Positions 16,719-27,453 are shown, counted from the first letter of the stretch. The stretch is 64,000 bases of DNA from an uncultured Polaribacter sp. (GCA_943788045.1 CALSOT010000002.1:944436-1008435); one strand, 5' to 3'. Translations and numbers: made by a program. The notes: generated from the letters alone by a model not told the origin.

Positions 16719-19574
16719 TTATTTATTCAAATACATTTTACGTCTAGAATATAAATCGTAAAATGCATCATCTTTTAAACTATCAATAAACAAAATACTT
16801 TCTCCTGTCGATTTCATTTCTGGTCCTAATTTTTTATCAACATTAGGGAATTTGTTAAATGAAAAAACAGGTTGTTTAATTGCATATCCTTCTAATTGAG
16901 GATTAAAATTAAAATCTGTTACTTTATTATGACCTAACATCACTTTAGTTGCATAATTTACATAAGGTTCTTTGTATGCCTTTGCAATAAAAGGAACGGT
17001 TCTAGAAGCTCTTGGGTTTGCTTCTATAATATAAACAATATCATTTTTAATTGCAAATTGAATATTTATCAAACCAACAGTTTTTAATTCTGTTGCAATT
17101 GTACGTGTATGGTCTTTAATTTGTTGCATTACAAATTCACCCAAATTAAAGGCAGGTAATGTTGCATTAGAATCTCCTGAGTGAATTCCACAAGGTTCTA
17201 TATGCTCCATAATACCAATTATGTAAACATTACCATCTGCATCACAAATTGCATCTGCTTCTGCTTCAATTGCACCATCTAAATAATGATCTAACAATAA
17301 TTTATTACCAGGCATTCTACCTAATAAATCAACTACATGTTTTACCAATTCTTCTTTATTAATTACAATTTTCATTCCTTGTCCTCCTAAAACATAAGAA
17401 GGTCTTACTAAAATTGGAAAATCTAATTTATCAGCTAAAACCAGTGCTTCATCTGCAGTTTCTGCGATACCATATTCGGGAAAAGGAATTTTATTATCTT
17501 TTAACATCGCTGAAAACCTTCCTCTATCTTCTGCTATATCTAAAGCTTCAAAAGAAGTACCGATAATTTTAATTCCATATTTCGTTAACTTTTCCGCTAA
17601 CTTTAATGCTGTTTGCCCCCCAATTGTACAATAACTCCTTCTGGTTTTTCATGACGAATAATGTCATATATATGTTCCCAAAAAACAGGCTCGAAATATA
17701 ATTTATCTGCAGTATCAAAATCTGTAGAAACCGTTTCTGGATTACAGTTAATCATAATTGTTTCATAACCACATTCTGCAGCTGCTAAAACACCATGCAC
17801 ACAACAGTAATCAAACTCTATTCCCTGACCAATTCTATTAGGTCCAGAGCCTAAAACAATAATTTTCTTTTTATCAGTTACAACACTTTCGTTTGCAATT
17901 GTAATTTCTCCATCTGGAGTTTCAATTTCGTTTTCGAAAGTTGAATAATAATATGGAGTTTTTGCCTTAAATTCTGCAGCACAAGTATCAACTAATTTAA
18001 AAACACGTTGCACTTTTAACTCTTCTCTCTTTGTATACACTTCACTTTCTAAACAATCTAGCATATGTGCTATTTGTCTATCTCCGTAACCTTTTTGCTT
18101 TGCTTCTAACAACAAGTCTCTTTGAATCGTCTCAACTGTATAAGTAGAAATTTCTTTCTGTAGTTGAAATAACTCTTCGTATTGCTTTAAATACCACATG
18201 TCAATTTTTGTGATATCATGAATCTTGACTTAATGGAATTCCGATAGCAATTGCATCGTAAATAGCAAAAACACGGTCCCAACTTGCATTGGTTAATTTA
18301 TCTATAATTTGGTCATAATCTGTGTAGCCTTTTCCATCTGCACCTAAACCATTGCGTTTAATCTCTAAAGATTGTGTTGCTTTGTGCAATGCTTCTTGGA
18401 AAGAACGACCAATTCCCATTACTTCTCCAACAGATTTCATTTGTAAACCTAAAGTTCTGTCAGAACCTTCAAATTTATCAAAATTCCAACGTGGTATTTT
18501 TACGATTACATAATCTAAAGTTGGCTCAAATAAAGCTGATGTAGATTTTGTAATTCCGTTTTCTAATTCATCTAATGTATAACCAATCGCTAATTTTGTA
18601 GCTACTTTTGCAATAGGATATCCTGTTGCTTTACTAGCTAATGCTGATGATCGTAGAAACTCTTGGATTAATTTCAATCGCAATAATCTCTTCTTTTTCG
18701 TCTGGAGAAACTGCAAACTGCACGTTACAACCACCTTCAAAATCCCCAATAGAACGCATCATATGAATTGCCATGTCACGCATTTTCTGAAACGTAGTAT
18801 CAGAAAGGTCATTGCTGGGGCAACTGTAATAGAATCTCCAGTATGAATTCCCATAGGATCCATATTTTCGATAGAACAGATAATTACAACATTGTCGTTT
18901 TTATCTCTTAATAATTCTAATTCGTACTCTTTCCATCCCATCATCGCTTTATCAATCATCACCTCATGAATTGGTGATGCCTCTAAACCGTAACTTAATA
19001 ACTGGTCAAAATCTTCTGCTTTATAAACAATAGAAGCTCCTGCCCCACCTAACGTGTATGAAGAACGAATAACTAGTGGAAAACCAAATTCTTGAGCAAT
19101 TTCTTTTCCTTTTAAAAACGAAGTAGCTGTTGCTTGGGGTGCCATTGCCACACCAATATTAATCATTAACTCTCTAAATTGTTCTCTATCTTCAGTAACA
19201 TTAATGGCGTCAATATCTACACCTATTAATTTTACATTAAAATCTTCCCAAATTCCTTTATCATCTGCTTCAATACATAAATTTAATGCAGTTTGCCCAC
19301 CCATTGTTGGTAAAACAGCATCAATTTGCGGATGCTCTTTTAAAATTTGAATAATAGATTTTGTTGTTAAAGGCAGTAAATATATATGATCAGCCATTGA
19401 AGGGTCTGTCATAATGGTTGCAGGATTCGAGTTAATTAGAATAGTTTCAATTCCATCTTCTCTTAAAGAACGTAATGATTGTGAACCAGAGTAATCAAAT
19501 TCACAAGCTTGTCCAATAACAATAGGTCCAGATCCGATAATTAAAACTGATTTGAGGTCTTTTCTTTTTGGCAT
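16719..19574 (-). pseudogene. carB: Carbamoyl-phosphate synthase large subunit, four frameshifts
   Basis: CarB makes carbamoyl phosphate from ammonia (delivered by CarA), bicarbonate and two ATP, for arginine and pyrimidine synthesis. The whole protein is present, from MPKRKDLKSVLIIGSGPIVIGQ to SLKDDAFYDLYSRRKMYLN, and 2856 bases equal 952 codons. The frame breaks four times: one base missing near 18804-18807, one extra at 18654, one extra near 18227, and one missing in the six-C run at 17616-17621. Both ATP-grasp halves are otherwise well conserved (EINPR, LGGAGASIV, GGQGMKIV), and the indels sum to zero. Sequencing error or very recent inactivation is likelier than old decay. No carA lies in the window. 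Confidence 0.9.
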
Positions 19575-19636
19575 TGTGTTTTAGTTGTTGTAGTTGTATC
19601 GTTATTTATTTAGTAAAAATAGTTAATGCTTGGGTA

Positions 19637-19669
19637 TAAAAAAAGGTGTTACTTAAAAAAGTAACACCT
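19637..19669 (-). terminator. Terminator downstream of rpmH
   Basis: Perfect ten-base stem AGGTGTTACT / AGTAACACCT with a six-base loop, followed on the minus strand by seven T. It separates rpmH from carB. Confidence 0.9.
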
Positions 19670-19695
19670 CATATATATCAACAAATGTTAACCAT

Positions 19696-19857
19696 TTATT
19701 TTTTATGTCTAGTTTCAGATGAGACAGAAACTTTCTTTCTTCCTTTTGCTCTTCTACGAGCTAATACTTTTCTACCGTTAGCAGAAGCCATTCTTTCCAT
19801 GAAACCATGTTTATTTCTTCTCTTTCTCTTTGACGGTTGGTACGTTCTTTTCGGCAT
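19696..19857 (-). CDS. rpmH: 50S ribosomal protein L34
   Basis: A 53-residue, very basic ribosomal protein of the large subunit. It opens [19 protein letters not shown] and continues with [20 protein letters not shown], the family signature; the end ([11 protein letters not shown]) is a short extension. The gene has a full consensus promoter upstream (19933-19963) and its own terminator 27 bases downstream. It is therefore expressed as a single gene, divergent from pyrG. Confidence 0.98.
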   Translation of the reverse strand: MPKRTYQPSKRKRRNKHGFMERMASANGRKVLARRRAKGRKKVSVSSETRHKK

Positions 19858-19932
19858 TATATGTATTTTTTAAAGTGTCTTCTTAATTGCTATCTATTAC
19901 TTAATAGAATTTAACTTCTTTCTAAGCGTGGG

Positions 19933-19963
19933 CAAATATACAACTGTTTTTATTTTTGACAAA
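19933..19963 (-). promoter_or_regulatory. Consensus promoter of rpmH
   Basis: On the minus strand TTTG (19960-19963), exactly 19 bases, then TATATTTG (19933-19940). This is a textbook Bacteroidetes sigma-A-type promoter. The -7 element is about 75 bases upstream of the rpmH ATG. Confidence 0.8.
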
Positions 19964-20039
19964 CACTATTTCAAAAAAAAATAAAATATTTTAACACAAC
20001 ACTAAAAAACATTTTTTACAAATGTTTTTGCCTTTTTTA

Positions 20040-20070
20040 TTTGCCATAAATGCTAGAGTTACTATTTTTG
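20040..20070 (+). promoter_or_regulatory. Consensus promoter of pyrG
   Basis: TTTG (20040-20043), exactly 19 bases, then TATTTTTG (20063-20070), 18 bases before the pyrG ATG. This excludes translation starts upstream of 20070 and supports the ATG at 20089. Confidence 0.8.
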
Positions 20071-20088
20071 CCCAAACCTAAGAATACC

Positions 20089-21701
20089 ATGAGTAACACT
20101 AAATACGTTTTTGTAACAGGAGGCGTAACATCATCACTTGGAAAAGGAATTATTGCAGCTTCTTTAGCCAAATTATTGCAGCAAAGAGGATTTTCTGTAA
20201 CTATCCAAAAACTAGACCCATACATTAATATAGATCCAGGAACTTTAAATCCATACGAACATGGAGAGTGCTATGTTACAGATGATGGAGCAGAAACTGA
20301 TTTAGATCTTGGTCATTATGAGCGTTTTTTAAACATTCCTACCAGCCAATCCAATAACGTTACTACAGGTAAAATTTATCAATCTGTAATTAATAAAGAG
20401 CGTAAAGGCGAGTTCTTAGGAAAAACTGTACAAGTTATTCCTCATATTACTGATGAAATTAAACGTAGAATTCAAATTCTAGGGGAAACTGGTGATTATG
20501 ATATCGTCATTACAGAAATTGGCGGAACCGTTGGTGATATTGAATCTTTGCCTTATGTTGAGTCTGTTAGACAAATGCTTTGGGAAAAAGGAGAAGAAAA
20601 TGCCATTGTTATTCATTTAACATTAGTACCTTATTTAGCTGCCGCAGGTGAGCTAAAAACAAAACCTACACAACACTCTGTAAAAATGTTAATGCAAAGT
20701 GGTGTTAGCCCAGATATTTTAGTGTGTAGAACAGAGCATGAAATTTCTGATGACATTAAACGGAAACTTGCATTATTCTGTAATGTAAAGAAAGAAGATG
20801 TTGTACAATCTATAGATGCAGAAACAATTTACGATGTACCTAACTTAATGTTAGAACAAGGTTTAGATTCTGTTGTTTTAAGAAAACTAAAATTATGTTC
20901 TAAAGGAGAGCCAGAATTAAAAGTTTGGAATGAATTCTTACAGAAACATAAAAACCCTAAACACGAAGTAGAAATTGCTTTAATTGGTAAATATATTGAG
21001 TTACAAGATTCTTATAAATCAATCACTGAAGCTTTTATTCATGCTGGTTCATCTAATGAAACTAAGGTAAAAGTGCGTTGGATACATTCTGAAAGCTTAG
21101 CGTTGATAATGTTGAAGAAAAATTAAAAGGTGTAAACGGGATTTTAGTTGCTCCTGGTTTTGGTGATAGAGGAATTGATGGAAAAATAAAATCAGTACAA
21201 TATGCAAGAGAAAATAATATTCCTTTCTTGGGAATTTGTTTGGGAATGCAAATGGCTGTTATCGAATATTCTAAAAATGTATTAGGCTTAGAAGATGCTT
21301 TTTCAACAGAAATGAAAAAGGATTGTAAAAACCCCGTGATCAACTTAATGGAAAGCCAAAAAAATGTTACAGAAAAAGGCGGGACAATGCGTTTGGGTGC
21401 TTGGGATTGTAAACTAACAGAAAATTCTAACGCTTACAATGCGTATAAATCTGAAAATATTAGTGAACGCCACAGGCATCGTTACGAGTTTAACAACGAT
21501 TACTTAGACCAAATTGAGCTGGAAGGAATGAAAGCAACAGGATTTAACCCTAAAACAGGATTGGTAGAAGTTGTAGAAATACCTTCTCACCCTTGGTTTG
21601 TTGGTGTACAATATCATCCGGAATATAAAAGTACTGTTTTAAAACCACATCCTTTATTTGTAGATTTTATAAAAGCGGCTTTAGCACAATCTAAAAACTA
21701 A
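20089..21701 (+). pseudogene. pyrG: CTP synthase with one frameshift
   Basis: PyrG aminates UTP to CTP using glutamine. The synthetase domain is intact ([20 protein letters not shown] with the P-loop, [23 protein letters not shown]). The glutaminase domain is also intact, with its nucleophile Cys in [12 protein letters not shown] and the His-Glu pair in VQYHPEYKS. Between them, at about 21099, the frame changes after SESL. Restoring one base, as in TTAAGC in place of TTAGC, gives [16 protein letters not shown] and a protein of 537 residues, the normal length. I chose ATG 20089 because it begins at [12 protein letters not shown] and lies just downstream of a consensus promoter. As read, the glutaminase domain would be lost. 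Confidence 0.93.
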
Positions 21702-21801
21702 TCTTGACTAGTTCAAAGCATTTAAATTCAAAAACTCTCAGCTAATCCCAAAAACTAATACAAAAGGGAATACTATTTGAACTATAACGAAATAAGAAAC
21801 T

Positions 21802-21834
21802 AAAAGCAGTAAAATGAATACAAAAACTGCTTTT
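21802..21834 (+). terminator. Probable terminator of pyrG
   Basis: Nine-base perfect stem AAAAGCAGT / ACTGCTTTT with a 15-base loop, about 100 bases after the pyrG stop. The T run is short, so this is a weaker candidate. Confidence 0.5.
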
Positions 21835-21895
21835 CAACTATATTTGTCATTAAATTTTAAAAATTAAATGACAATTTGACATTTAAAAATAATAT

Positions 21896-23782
21896 ATGGA
21901 AAAAAAGAAATTCGATCTCAATTCCTTCATAGGAATGATATTATTAGGCGGTATTTTATTATACTGGATGAATATTAATAAACCAGAAGAAATCAATGAC
22001 ACTTCAACAAAAACTGAGCAAGTTCAGGATGTAACTGAGAATACAATAAGTACAACTACAGCAAATACACCCATTTTTCAAAACGATTCTTTAAAGCAAA
22101 TAGCTTTCACCAATAAATTAGGTGCTTTTGCAAAAAGTGCTATTGATGGTAAAGTAGGAACCTCTGTTTTAGAAAATGAATTGATAAAACTAGTTATTAA
22201 TAATAAAGGTGGTCAAATTATAGAGGCTGAAATTAAGGACTATAAAACATATGATTCTTCACCTTTATATATGATAAAAGATAATAACGCTTCTTTTAAC
22301 ATCAATTTTGGTACAACAGACAACAGAATATTAAACACAAAAGATTTATTCTTTGAACCTAGTATTTCTAAAAACGGAGAAAGCACAATCGTTTCTATGA
22401 AATTAAAAGTTTCTGATTCTCAGTTTCTTGAATATAGATATGAAATGAACCCTAATGAATATATGGTAAATTTTGCTGTTCGTTCTCAAGGTTTAAGTAC
22501 TGTAATAAATTCTTCTAACACAATTAATTTAGATTGGTCTTTAGATGGTTACAGACATGAGAAAAGTTTAAAAACTGAAAACACAATGTACTCTCACCTT
22601 TACTATAAAACAGAAGGTGATGTAGATTACTTAAATGCAGGTAATACAGAGGTAATAAATGATTTAGCTTGGGTTTCTTACAAACAACATTTCTTTTCAT
22701 CTAGCCTATTATCAGATACTCCTTTTAATAATGCTACCGTTATATCTACGGATTTAGTAAAAAATGAGGAAATTGACTCTATATACACAAAACGTTATGA
22801 GTTAAAGGCTCCTTTAGTATTAACTAATGGCGAATTAAATTATAACATGAAATGGTTTTACGGTCCTAGTGATTATAATCTATTAAGTGGAGAACAATTT
22901 AAAGGAACAAATTTAGACAAAACAGCAGATTTAGGTTGGGGAATTTTCGGTTTCTTAAACAGAACTGTATTTTATCCTGTATTTAACTTTTTAAAAGGGT
23001 TCTTATCTAACTTCGGATTAATCATCATCTTAATGACCATTGTTGTTAGAATAATAATGTCTCCTTTAGTTTATAAATCTTATTTATCAAGCGCAAAAAT
23101 GAAGGTTATTAGGCCTGAATTAACAGCATTAAATGAGAAATATCCTGGAAAAGAAAATGCAATGAAGCGTCAACAAGAAACCATGGCTATTCAGCGAAAA
23201 GCTGGAGTAAGCATGATGTCAGGCTGTATACCTGCATTGTTACAAATGCCTGTATTCTTTGCACTGTTTAAATTCTTTCCTACAAACCTGGCGTTAAGAC
23301 AGCAAAACTTTTTATGGGCAAATGACTTATCTTCTTATGATATAATTTACAAATTACCTTTTAACATTCCTTTTTATGGAGATCACGTAAGTTTATTTCC
23401 AATATTAGCATCTGTTGCAATTTTCTTTTACATGAAAATGAATCAGAGTCAACAAGCAAACATGCAAGCGCCAACGCAAGAAGGCATGCCAGACATGGGA
23501 AAAATGATGAAGTATATGATTTACTTCTCTCCTATTATGATGCTGTTCTTCTTTAATAATTATGCAAGTAGTTTAAGTTTGTACTACTTTATTTCTAACT
23601 TGTTAACCATTACAATTATGTTAGTAATTAAAAACTACATAATTGATGAAGACAAAATTCATGCTCAGATTGAGGAAAACAAAAAGAAACCTGAAAAAGC
23701 AAAAAGTAAATTTCGTCAAAAAATCGATACAGCTATGAAGCAAGCACAAGAACAACAGGCACTTCAGAAAAAAAGAAAATAA
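21896..23782 (+). CDS. yidC: Membrane protein insertase YidC
   Basis: Inserts and folds inner-membrane proteins, alone or with SecYEG. The 628 residues fit the Bacteroidetes form. An N-terminal anchor (SFIGMILLGGILLYWMNI) leads into a large periplasmic beta domain (about 60-360). The conserved five-helix core follows (from about 370: FLSNFGLIIILMTIVVRII, then SPLVYKS, MSGCIPALLQMPVFFALFKFF, YFSPIMMLFFFNNYASSLSLYYF). The C-terminus is a very basic tail (QALQKKRK) that docks ribosomes. The gene lies 194 bases after pyrG and ends at a strong terminator. Confidence 0.97.
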   Translation: MEKKKFDLNSFIGMILLGGILLYWMNINKPEEINDTSTKTEQVQDVTENTISTTTANTPIFQNDSLKQIAFTNKLGAFAKSAIDGKVGTSVLENELIKLVINNKGGQIIEAEIKDYKTYDSSPLYMIKDNNASFNINFGTTDNRILNTKDLFFEPSISKNGESTIVSMKLKVSDSQFLEYRYEMNPNEYMVNFAVRSQGLSTVINSSNTINLDWSLDGYRHEKSLKTENTMYSHLYYKTEGDVDYLNAGNTEVINDLAWVSYKQHFFSSSLLSDTPFNNATVISTDLVKNEEIDSIYTKRYELKAPLVLTNGELNYNMKWFYGPSDYNLLSGEQFKGTNLDKTADLGWGIFGFLNRTVFYPVFNFLKGFLSNFGLIIILMTIVVRIIMSPLVYKSYLSSAKMKVIRPELTALNEKYPGKENAMKRQQETMAIQRKAGVSMMSGCIPALLQMPVFFALFKFFPTNLALRQQNFLWANDLSSYDIIYKLPFNIPFYGDHVSLFPILASVAIFFYMKMNQSQQANMQAPTQEGMPDMGKMMKYMIYFSPIMMLFFFNNYASSLSLYYFISNLLTITIMLVIKNYIIDEDKIHAQIEENKKKPEKAKSKFRQKIDTAMKQAQEQQALQKKRK

Positions 23783-23790
23783 AAATCATA

Positions 23791-23824
23791 AAAAAACCGA
23801 AACATTTACGTTTCGGTTTTTTTT
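23791..23824 (+). terminator. Bidirectional terminator after yidC
   Basis: Stem AAAAAACCGAAAC / GTTTCGGTTTTTT with a six-base loop and T tract. It lies between convergent yidC and the rRNA methyltransferase gene. Confidence 0.9.
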
Positions 23825-23882
23825 ATGACTTAAGTTTAAAATAATGTTTGTTTTCTTTATTTCTAATAAAAAGAAATTAATC

Positions 23883-25088
23883 TTATTTTTCCATATTTGT
23901 ATCAGTATCTGTGTCAGAAATTTCTTTTTCCGTCCTAAACTTTCGTGTTCCTTCGTACAATTCGTATTTTACAAACTTACAGTTTAAATCTCCATTTTTG
24001 AGAGCAATTCTTTTAGATGTTCTTAAGCCTACACATTTTAAGGCATCTATATCTGAAGTTATTAGCCAAGCCATAGAACCAGGATAATTGTGTTTTAATG
24101 TATCTCCTATTTTTTTGTAAAATTCTTCTGTATCGATATTTAAACGCTCACCATAAGGTGGATTAAACAAAATGGTAGTGTTACCAAAAACTTCTTTTTT
24201 AGAGTTAAAAAAATTGACATGATGAACTCCTATAAACTCACTCAAATTGGCGTTTTCAATATTTGCTTGTGCTTTCTGCACAGCCGAAGGAGCTTTATCA
24301 AATCCCATAATTTTAAAATGGGAAGAACGAATTTTCTTTAATAGCGCATCTTGAATTGTAAAATACAAGTCTTCATTATAATCTTTCCAATTCTCAAAAG
24401 CAAATAATTTTCTGTTGATATTAGCAGGAATATTATTAGCAATCATTGCAGCTTCAATTAAAATTGTACCTGAACCACACATTGGATCGATAAAATTTTC
24501 TTCGCCTGTATAACCAGACAATAAAACCATACCAGCAGCCAAAACTTCGTTTATTGGAGCAATATTAGTTGCGGTTCTGTAACCTCTCTTATGTAAAGAA
24601 TCTCCAGAAGAATCTAAAGAAACAGTTAACCATTCTTTATGAATGTGAATGTGAATTTTTAAATCTGGATAATCTAAATCTACATTGGGTCTTTTACTAT
24701 ATTTATGACGAAAATAATCTGCAATTGCATCTTTCGACTTTAAAGAAATATAATGTGAGTTTGATGTAAAGTTCTTTGAGTTTACTACTGCACCAATTGC
24801 AAAAGTACCTTCAGTTTCTAAATAGTTTTCCCATTTTATTTTCTGAATTGCTTCATACAAGTCTTCTTCATCGTAAATTTTACAAACTTTTATAGGTTTT
24901 AAAATTCTTACAGCAGTTCTTAAAGCAATATTTGCTTTGTACATAAAACCTGTATCACCTCTAAAAGAAACCACTCTGATGCCTTCTTTAACATCTTGAG
25001 CTCCAAGTTGTTTTAACTCATTTGCCAAAACACTTTCTAAACCAAAAAGTGTTGTTGCTGTCATTTTAAAATCTTTGTTCATACTCAT
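23883..25088 (-). CDS. THUMP-domain RNA methyltransferase (RlmL/YpsC type)
   Basis: A class I SAM-dependent methyltransferase of 401 residues. The family methylates the exocyclic N2 of guanine in 23S rRNA (E. coli RlmL N-terminal half, B. subtilis YpsC). Residues about 55-165 form the THUMP RNA-binding domain. The catalytic part has the SAM loop FIDPMCGSGTILIEAA and the target-base motif ILFNPPYGERL. The C-terminus is low-complexity and acidic (ISDTDTDTNMEK). Starts at MSMNKDFKM or MNKDFKM are equally plausible. The gene is convergent with yidC; the exact target is inference. Confidence 0.88.
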   Translation of the reverse strand: MSMNKDFKMTATTLFGLESVLANELKQLGAQDVKEGIRVVSFRGDTGFMYKANIALRTAVRILKPIKVCKIYDEEDLYEAIQKIKWENYLETEGTFAIGAVVNSKNFTSNSHYISLKSKDAIADYFRHKYSKRPNVDLDYPDLKIHIHIHKEWLTVSLDSSGDSLHKRGYRTATNIAPINEVLAAGMVLLSGYTGEENFIDPMCGSGTILIEAAMIANNIPANINRKLFAFENWKDYNEDLYFTIQDALLKKIRSSHFKIMGFDKAPSAVQKAQANIENANLSEFIGVHHVNFFNSKKEVFGNTTILFNPPYGERLNIDTEEFYKKIGDTLKHNYPGSMAWLITSDIDALKCVGLRTSKRIALKNGDLNCKFVKYELYEGTRKFRTEKEISDTDTDTNMEK

Positions 25089-25274
25089 AAAATTGATTGC
25101 AAAAATACATTTTATTAATAGGATAAATAGTAATTAAATTTTTCATTTTTTGAAACGTAAGATTTAGTTACTTTTACAGTCTTAAATTTGAGAGATTTGC
25201 AATTGGTCGTTAAAAGCAATTAGAAACCTACTTAATTATAGTTATAAAAATCAAATTATTGCAATTTTATAAAA

Positions 25275-26000
25275 ATGAAAACAAAAGATTGGTTTACAAA
25301 TTGGTTTAACACGCCTTATTATCATATTCTCTATAAAGACAGAAATGATGATGAGGCACAATTATTTATGAAGCATATCACTACTTTTTTAAATTTGCCA
25401 AAAACAACTCATATTTTAGATTTACCATGTGGGCGAGGTCGCCATTCTGTATTTTTAAATTCTTTAGGATATAAAGTTACTGGTGGAGATTTAGCTGCCA
25501 ATAGCATTAAATTGGCTAAAGAATTTGAGAACGAGACTTTAAATTTTAAAGTGCATGATATGCGTGCCCCTTTTAATAATAAGTATGATGCTGTGTTTAA
25601 TTTGTTTACCAGCTTTGGTTATTTTGAAGATGATAAAGAAGATATTTTAATTCTGAATAATATTAAACAAAGTTTAAAAAAAGATGGTTTCTTTGTGTTT
25701 GATTTTTTAAATGCTGAAAAAGTAAAATTAAATTTAGTTGCAAAAGAAACAAAAATAGTAAATTCGATTACCTTTAATATTAAAAGAGAAATTAAAGATG
25801 GTTTTATCTACAAGCATATTTCATTTTTTGCTGATGGAGAAAATCACACTTACACAGAACAAGTGAAATATTTAGATCTAGATAAAATGACGGCTTTCTT
25901 TGAAAAAGTTGGTTTTACAATTACAAATGTTTTTGGGGATTATGATTTAAATGCATTCGAAGCTAACACTTCTGAACGATTAATTCTTATTGCAAAATGA
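25275..26000 (+). CDS. Class I SAM-dependent methyltransferase
   Basis: A 241-residue soluble methyltransferase with the SAM-binding motif HILDLPCGRGRHSVFL near residue 47, the acidic residue of motif II in VTGGDLAANSIKLA, and the post-motif DAVFNLFTSFGYF. The substrate cannot be deduced. It overlaps the ZIP transporter gene by four bases (ATGA), so the two are translated together. The upstream 186 bases have no obvious consensus promoter. Confidence 0.85.
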   Translation: MKTKDWFTNWFNTPYYHILYKDRNDDEAQLFMKHITTFLNLPKTTHILDLPCGRGRHSVFLNSLGYKVTGGDLAANSIKLAKEFENETLNFKVHDMRAPFNNKYDAVFNLFTSFGYFEDDKEDILILNNIKQSLKKDGFFVFDFLNAEKVKLNLVAKETKIVNSITFNIKREIKDGFIYKHISFFADGENHTYTEQVKYLDLDKMTAFFEKVGFTITNVFGDYDLNAFEANTSERLILIAK

Positions 26001-26674
26001 GTTATATTTTTTTAATAGCCGCTGTTCTTTTTGGCTCTTTATTGGTTTTTATTTTAAAACCAAACAGTAAATTGGTACATTTATTATTAGCATTTAGCGG
26101 AGCTTATCTTTTATCGGTTACCATCTTACATTTATTACCATTGGTGTATATTGAAACTACAACATATAAGAAAGTAGGGATTTTTATTTTAGCTGGAATT
26201 ATTATTCAGTCAATTTTAGAATCTTTTTCTAAAGGCGCAGAACATGGTCATATTCATATTCATACTAATGGAAAAGAGTTTCCAACATTATTATTTGTAA
26301 GTTTATGCATACACGCTTTCTCTGAAGGCTTACCTATTCATAATGCCAATGATAATTTATTATGGGCTATTGTAATACATAAAATACCTATTGCTATTGT
26401 TTTAACTACTTTTTTAATTCAGACCAAATACCCAAAAAAAATAACTTATGTTTTTTTGATAGTTTTTGCATTAATGAGTCCTCTAGGAATATTATTTGGA
26501 GATAAAATTCTTTTTTTCACAACTTATACATTAGAAATTACTGCTCTAATTATTGGTGTTTTTCTTCACATTTCTACAATTATACTGTTTGAAAGTACCG
26601 AAAATCATAAGTTTAACCTAAAAAAGTTTATTGCTATTCTTTTAGGTATTTTATTAACCATTTTCACTTTATAG
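25997..26674 (+). CDS. ZIP-family metal transporter
   Basis: An inner-membrane protein of 225 residues with about seven to eight hydrophobic segments, predicted to import Zn2+ or another divalent metal. The His-rich cytoplasmic loop (HGHIHIHTNG, near residue 85) is typical of ZIP proteins. The two metal-site helices are visible as CIHAFSEGLPIH and HKIPIAIVL; the second lacks the Glu of the common HKxPEG pattern, which could affect metal choice. It overlaps the methyltransferase stop by four bases. Confidence 0.85.
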   Translation: MSYIFLIAAVLFGSLLVFILKPNSKLVHLLLAFSGAYLLSVTILHLLPLVYIETTTYKKVGIFILAGIIIQSILESFSKGAEHGHIHIHTNGKEFPTLLFVSLCIHAFSEGLPIHNANDNLLWAIVIHKIPIAIVLTTFLIQTKYPKKITYVFLIVFALMSPLGILFGDKILFFTTYTLEITALIIGVFLHISTIILFESTENHKFNLKKFIAILLGILLTIFTL

Positions 26675-26908
26675 TTTTTTACCTAGATATAAACTATAAA
26701 CTCTTGAATACATTTCGAGTATAAGTTTATTTTGATAAAATACTTTGCACATAAAAAGGTTTCTAAAGAAAACTATTCTCATTTTCTAAAATATTTATAA
26801 ATAAAAGAAGGTTTTAGAACTGATAAAAAAATTTCAGAAAGAAAGCACGTCTTATTTAAAAATCATAAAAAAAGAGTAATTTGGCTTAATAATTGTTTTA
26901 GTCTAAAA

Positions 26909-27400
26909 ATGAAAAAAGTTTATTTAATTCTTGTTATTATTCCTCTACTTTCTTTTGCAGCTCACAAGTATTATCTGAGTCTTACTCAAATAGAATATCG
27001 AAGCGAAAAAAAATCTGTTCAAATAACAATTAATGTTTTTATGGACGATATAGAAATTGCTTTAAATAAAAATTACAACATTGATTTAAAACTTCAGACA
27101 AAAAAGGAATTAAAAAATAATGATATTTACTTTTTTAAGTATTTAAAAGAAAAACTTCACCTTAAAATTGATAATATACCCAAAGAATTTAATTACATAG
27201 GAAAAGAATATGATGGGGATCTCGTCTATTTTTATCTAGAAATTGAAAATATAAAAGAAGTAAATAGCATAGAAATTGAAAATAAAATTTTAACGAAACA
27301 TTTTTTAGAACAACAAAATTTAATCAAATATAAGGATGGTGATAAACATAAAAGCATTTTATTAACTGCCAAAAATGATAAAGGTTTATTAAAACATTAA
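26909..27400 (+). CDS. DUF6702-like exported protein
   Basis: A 163-residue protein of unknown function, resembling the DUF6702 family found next to M1 peptidases in Flavobacteriia. An N-terminal signal peptide (MKKVYLILVIIPLLSFAA) is followed by HKYYLSLTQIEYRSEKKSVQ, the most conserved part of the family as I know it, then an alternating beta-rich chain. Export to the periplasm is inferred. It lies 53 bases upstream of the first M1 peptidase, with which it is probably transcribed. Confidence 0.72.
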   Translation: MKKVYLILVIIPLLSFAAHKYYLSLTQIEYRSEKKSVQITINVFMDDIEIALNKNYNIDLKLQTKKELKNNDIYFFKYLKEKLHLKIDNIPKEFNYIGKEYDGDLVYFYLEIENIKEVNSIEIENKILTKHFLEQQNLIKYKDGDKHKSILLTAKNDKGLLKH

Positions 27401-27453
27401 TTTTTTTAACTCTCGAAATCCTTAAATTTTGTACAATTAAAATCCAAACCCAA

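Noticed and set aside
17600..18810. Programmed ribosomal frameshifting in carB
   Set aside because: Four separate shifts in both directions, without slippery heptamers or conserved use in this family, do not fit a programmed mechanism.
19646..19873. 75-codon plus-strand frame
   Set aside because: It is the shadow of rpmH on the opposite strand, which reads as a complete L34 protein.
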